Positions 62,476 through 64,000 of a stretch of DNA of 64,000 nucleotides are shown here, in pieces (the first letter of the stretch is position 1; every line of letters begins with the position of its first letter). The notes beneath the pieces were generated by a model. That model did no database searches and was not told the origin of the DNA. It saw only the letters and a list, made by a program, of their open reading frames with translations. The stretch spans positions 217,095-281,094 of the forward strand of contig NZ_WBWE01000005.1 in assembly GCF_008932435.1 (NCBI RefSeq), written 5' to 3'. Source of the stretch: Brucella pseudintermedia. GTDB lineage: Bacteria > Pseudomonadota > Alphaproteobacteria > Rhizobiales > Rhizobiaceae. Made by a program: the position numbers and the translations under genes.

Positions 62476-62656
62476 GCCACCCCTGTGGGGCATTTCCTCG
62501 AAGAACCGAAACCGCCTTCGTCCGGAAATGCACGAAAAGAAATACGCAACACACGCCGCCAGCAAAACCGGCGCCGTTCGCAACACAAGGCCAAAGCCCG
62601 TTTCCCGGAAGTTAGGCGGTAAACCCGGCTGCGACAAGTGTTTTTGCCGCCAGCGG

Positions 62657-63532
62657 TCAATCGCGACCGTTCTCCAGCAAAGCGAGGGATAATGCGCCCT
62701 GCAATGCATTGCCGAGCGGAGGTCGGTAGAGTTCACGATGCGGGAGGAAGGGCAGTGCCGCATAGGATGAGGCAAGGCCCCCCGTCAGGCTAAACCGGCC
62801 AAGCCTCTCTATGTCGAGCCGTTGCAGGCCGCGGCCTATATAAGTGCAGGCGCGTTGCAGGATCGAAATGCCAAGCGCGTCCCCCTTGTGCGCATATTCG
62901 AAGACGGTAGGCGCGAAGGCGGCGTAGTCCGCAGCCGTTGCCGTGCGCGAAAAGGCGATAATCCGACGAAGCTCGCCGCCGAACCGGGCCAGCACGGCGT
63001 CAACGAGTTCCGTGCGTTCCGCCATTCCGTCCAGGGCAAGCAGCGTTTCTTCAAGCAGTTCGCGGCCAAGCCGCGCGCCGCCCGCCTGATCGCTCAACAT
63101 GAAGCCGCGACCGCCGACAATCTCGAAAGCCTCTCGTTCCCTTTTGACGAAGACCGAACCGGTGCCGAGAATGACAATCGCGCCATCGTCCTTGCCGAGC
63201 GCACCTTGCAGGGCGGTCACAGCGTCGGAAACGATCTTCACCCTGCCGAAAGGGAGTTGGCGCTCCACACTGCCCTTGTCGGCAAGCGAATTTGCGCCTG
63301 CGAGCCCCAGCACCGCGCAGGTCTCTCTTAGTATGGCGACATCGAGCCCCGCGTCCTGCACGGCCTGTTTCGCTGCGCGCACGATATTGTCCAGTGCCGT
63401 TGCCGGGTCGGCGCCGATATTGGCGGGGCCGCTGGTTCCCCGGCCTAGGGCCGCGCCATCGCGGTTGGCCAGCAGCGCCCGGCATCCGGTGCCGCCGCCA
63501 TCGACCGCCAGAATATAGGGCATAGGCTTCAT
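62657..63532 (-). CDS. BadF/BadG/BcrA-type ATPase (N-acetylglucosamine kinase-like)
   Basis: The 291-residue protein starts MKPMPYILAVDGGGTGCRAL at 63532; upstream in-frame starts are less plausible. The phosphate motif is DGGGTGCRAL (11-20), and the adenosine motif GTGSVFVKR with VGGRGFMLSDQAGGARLGRE follows. It belongs to the ASKHA fold. Homologues phosphorylate N-acetylglucosamine or related sugars. It could recycle cell-wall sugars. Confidence 0.85.
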   Translation of the reverse strand: MKPMPYILAVDGGGTGCRALLANRDGAALGRGTSGPANIGADPATALDNIVRAAKQAVQDAGLDVAILRETCAVLGLAGANSLADKGSVERQLPFGRVKIVSDAVTALQGALGKDDGAIVILGTGSVFVKREREAFEIVGGRGFMLSDQAGGARLGRELLEETLLALDGMAERTELVDAVLARFGGELRRIIAFSRTATAADYAAFAPTVFEYAHKGDALGISILQRACTYIGRGLQRLDIERLGRFSLTGGLASSYAALPFLPHRELYRPPLGNALQGALSLALLENGRD

Positions 63533-63660
63533 GTTCTTCACCCGATTGTCATGCCAACCGTCACGGAATCGTCGCAACTGTGCGAATCGCCAGTTTTTCA
63601 CGGTTGAAATTTGGTTAAAAAGGACCATATTGGCTGTGGAAAGAAAATTCCTATTTTTTT
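63533..63660. other. intergenic region before rRNA-type promoters
   Basis: AT-rich gap with the kinase gene promoter on the minus strand. Nothing else was recognised. Confidence 0.35.
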
Positions 63661-63671
63661 GAGAAACTGCG

Positions 63672-63700
63672 TTGACAGTTTTGATTGGTGGGGTCTATAT
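63672..63700 (+). promoter_or_regulatory. rRNA-type promoter P1 candidate
   Basis: TTGACA (63672-63677), 17 bp and CTATAT (63695-63700), followed by GGCGCCAC. It is a strong sigma70 promoter with GC-rich discriminator, as at rhizobial rrn operons. Confidence 0.65.
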
Positions 63701-63883
63701 GGCGCCACAACGAGGGCGGCGGCGCCGCAAGCGGCAGGCTGATGCGTCCTTGGAGTTGGTTGAAAGAGTTGGGCAGTGATGTTTGATTTGAGTAGGCTGG
63801 CGGCGTTGACGGGGCGGAAGTTCTGTTGATGTTGGAAGAAAAGAGCTTCGATTAAGTTTGTGATTTTCTTCTAAAAAAAGTGG

Positions 63884-63912
63884 TTGACAGGTTGGTTTGA
63901 CTGATCTAGAAG
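63884..63912 (+). promoter_or_regulatory. rRNA-type promoter P2 candidate
   Basis: TTGACA (63884-63889), 17 bp and TAGAAG (63907-63912). The tandem arrangement and the leader after it fit an rRNA operon leader. The 16S gene would begin beyond the right edge, so this is inferred. Confidence 0.55.
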
Positions 63913-64000
63913 CCCGGCACCGCAGACGAGGCGCTGATGAGGATTTGACCTTCGGGTTGAGTGATGATCGCGGGTTTGTTGAGCGGGTGAGATTTTTGAC

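Noticed and set aside
1..64000. tRNA genes, prophage or integrase and IS transposases
   Set aside because: No cloverleaf-like sequence, integrase or transposase frame was recognised anywhere in the window. Only short palindromic repeats were seen.

Overview
The window is one contiguous alphaproteobacterial segment. A Brucella/Ochrobactrum-type genome is the best fit. The LuxR-type gene at 18808-19590 closely matches my memory of Brucella VjbR, and the orphan response regulator at 44196-44879 matches FtcR. motC, motE-like, flaF and flbT genes are rhizobial-type, and gene order around gnd, the ABC transporter, the emrAB-like pump, tetR and vjbR matches what I recall of Brucella chromosome II. 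The flagellin (312 aa) is longer than the ~282 aa I remember for classical Brucella, so an Ochrobactrum-like or atypical Brucella strain is more likely. All species-level statements are from memory; no search was run.

Layout. (1) 1-7781: surface polysaccharide genes (five glycosyltransferase, polymerase or ligase genes and two Gfo/Idh/MocA oxidoreductases). (2) 7861-18600: a MOSC protein, gnd, a four-gene polyamine/iron-type ABC importer, and an EmrAB-type efflux pump divergent from its TetR regulator across a two-operator promoter. (3) 18808-56032: vjbR followed by a nearly complete flagellar gene set in several operons. Minus-strand motA-fliM-orf-fliN-fliG-flhB faces plus-strand DUF1217-flgF-fliI-orf. 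Then come flgBC-fliE-flgG-flgA-flgI-motE-flgH-fliL-fliP, fliC, fliF-fliH-like-motB-motC-fliK-SLT, ftcR, flgE, flgK-flgL-flaF-flbT-flgD-fliQ-flhA, and fliR-fliJ-like-rod protein-flgN-like-orf. (4) 56020-62475: a PilZ gene, then a zinc block: zur-znuB-znuC divergent from znuA, a DUF4198 protein and a COG0523 GTPase, with Zur-box-like palindromes at both promoters. (5) 62044-64000: an Rrf2 regulator, a BadF-type kinase and tandem promoters that look like the start of an rRNA operon lying beyond the right edge.

How it works together. The flagellar block encodes C-ring, export gate, ATPase complex, rod, hook, rings, filament, stators and the flagellin control pair FlaF/FlbT. No chemotaxis genes, fliD or fliS are present here. 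Regulation is suggested by vjbR at one end, ftcR in the middle, and a shared motif (TTCRCGCAAG, partly repeated at 11 bp spacing) upstream of motA, flgB, fliF, flgE and flhA, with a weaker copy before the DUF1217 gene. I propose it as the FtcR site or a flagellar promoter element. Three families of palindromic intergenic repeats are scattered between genes, and one copy supplies the C-terminus of a flagellar protein.
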